From NCBI GenBank assembly GCA_964388275.1, contig CAYLZD010000061.1, positions 1 to 13,806 of the forward strand: a stretch of 13,806 bases of DNA, in the 5' to 3' direction. A program made the translations under genes and the position numbers. The notes under the pieces are model-generated. The model worked only from the letters and a program-made list of their open reading frames with translations. It searched no databases and was not told where the DNA came from. The DNA comes from JARYLZ01 sp964388275. GTDB lineage: Bacteria > Bacteroidota > Ignavibacteria > SZUA-365. Below, one piece after another: positions 13,530-13,806 of the stretch; the stretch's first letter is position 1, and each line of letters begins with the position of its first letter.

Positions 13530-13806
13530 GACAAATAATCCCTGCGGGATAAATGCATACGCCGAAGGCGTTTCATCGTACGAGCCATGGGTTGCGCCGA
13601 AGGCGCTACCCGTGGCGGGAGGGGACGGACATATTGATACGGATGCACCGATACGAAATACCCGCCTGGTAATCTGAATCCACCCGCGAACCGCAATTCG
13701 CCACCCGGGATTCGCGCAGCGCCACCCACCGATGTTGATGTTTCACACCATCCGCCCGGGGTAGACGCTCCGCGTCAACCCCGGGCTAATATGAAATAAT
13801 CCCTTC
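13530..13806. repeat. REP-like cluster of GC-rich hairpins
   Basis: Four stem-loops with 3-nt loops lie in 250 nt. These are ATCCC-TGC-GGGAT (13538-13550), ACGCC-GAA-GGCGT (13559-13571), and GCGCC-GAA-GGCGC (13594-13606) nested in an outer 8-bp stem CCATGGGT/ACCCGTGG (13585-13615). The fourth is a 15-bp arm pair around TCC at 13754-13786 with one mismatch. Such elements are typically dispersed in many copies. The frame on the minus strand across this region (13469-13729) looks like the spurious proteins often predicted from such repeats. The window ends inside or just past the element. Confidence 0.65.

Noticed and set aside
13469..13729. 86-codon minus-strand frame in the REP-like region
   Set aside because: It lies across several hairpins and has the Pro/Arg-rich look of spurious proteins commonly predicted from dispersed repeats.

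Overview
The window is about 13.8 kb of GC-rich bacterial chromosome. It reads best as a member of the FCB group (Bacteroidota, Chlorobiota, Ignavibacteriota and relatives). The evidence for this is indirect. One secreted protein ends in a FlgD-like or type IX secretion-style C-terminal domain. The tRNA gene does not encode its CCA end. Several starts have weak Shine-Dalgarno sequences. The genus cannot be named from what is visible.

Layout. Positions 1-360 hold a composite non-coding repeat array built on a 22-nt period. Next come two minus-strand genes likely to act in cell-surface glycan synthesis: a GT4 glycosyltransferase (435-1559) and a multi-pass GT-C-like membrane protein (2090-3592). 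A tRNA-Asn gene lies between them. Then come a plus-strand CoA-binding-fold protein (3835-4302) and an NlpC/P60 lipoprotein (4415-4939). A convergent secreted protein (4967-6037) lies downstream of a minus-strand citrate lyase pair. That pair is a fused acyl-carrier/beta protein CitD-CitE (7638-8861) followed by the alpha subunit CitF (6083-7645).

Two overlapping plus-strand genes (9039-9464 and 9461-10111) diverge from citDE. The second is a cobalamin-binding protein carrying the W-x9-EH signature of adenosylcobalamin photoreceptors of the CarH type, but with no DNA-binding domain. The first looks like the helical N-terminal half of the same kind of protein, split off as its own gene. A convergent terminator at about 10214-10241 separates this pair from a minus-strand isocitrate-dehydrogenase-family gene (10269-11453) and a PLP-dependent serine/threonine dehydratase or racemase (11568-12551).

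The right edge (12746-13806) is non-coding and mobile. It holds a heptamer tandem repeat, a second copy of the left-edge composite repeat, what looks like a decayed IS21-family element with an IstB C-terminal remnant, and REP-like hairpins.

Functional reading. The central block (6-12.5 kb) is organic-acid metabolism: citrate or citramalate cleavage to acetate plus an oxoacid, isocitrate-type oxidation, and hydroxy-amino-acid deamination. A B12-binding sensor-like pair sits divergently in the middle. Control of the citrate lyase genes by this pair is a hypothesis from position and motifs only. The citrate lyase accessory genes (citC, citX, citG) are not in the window.
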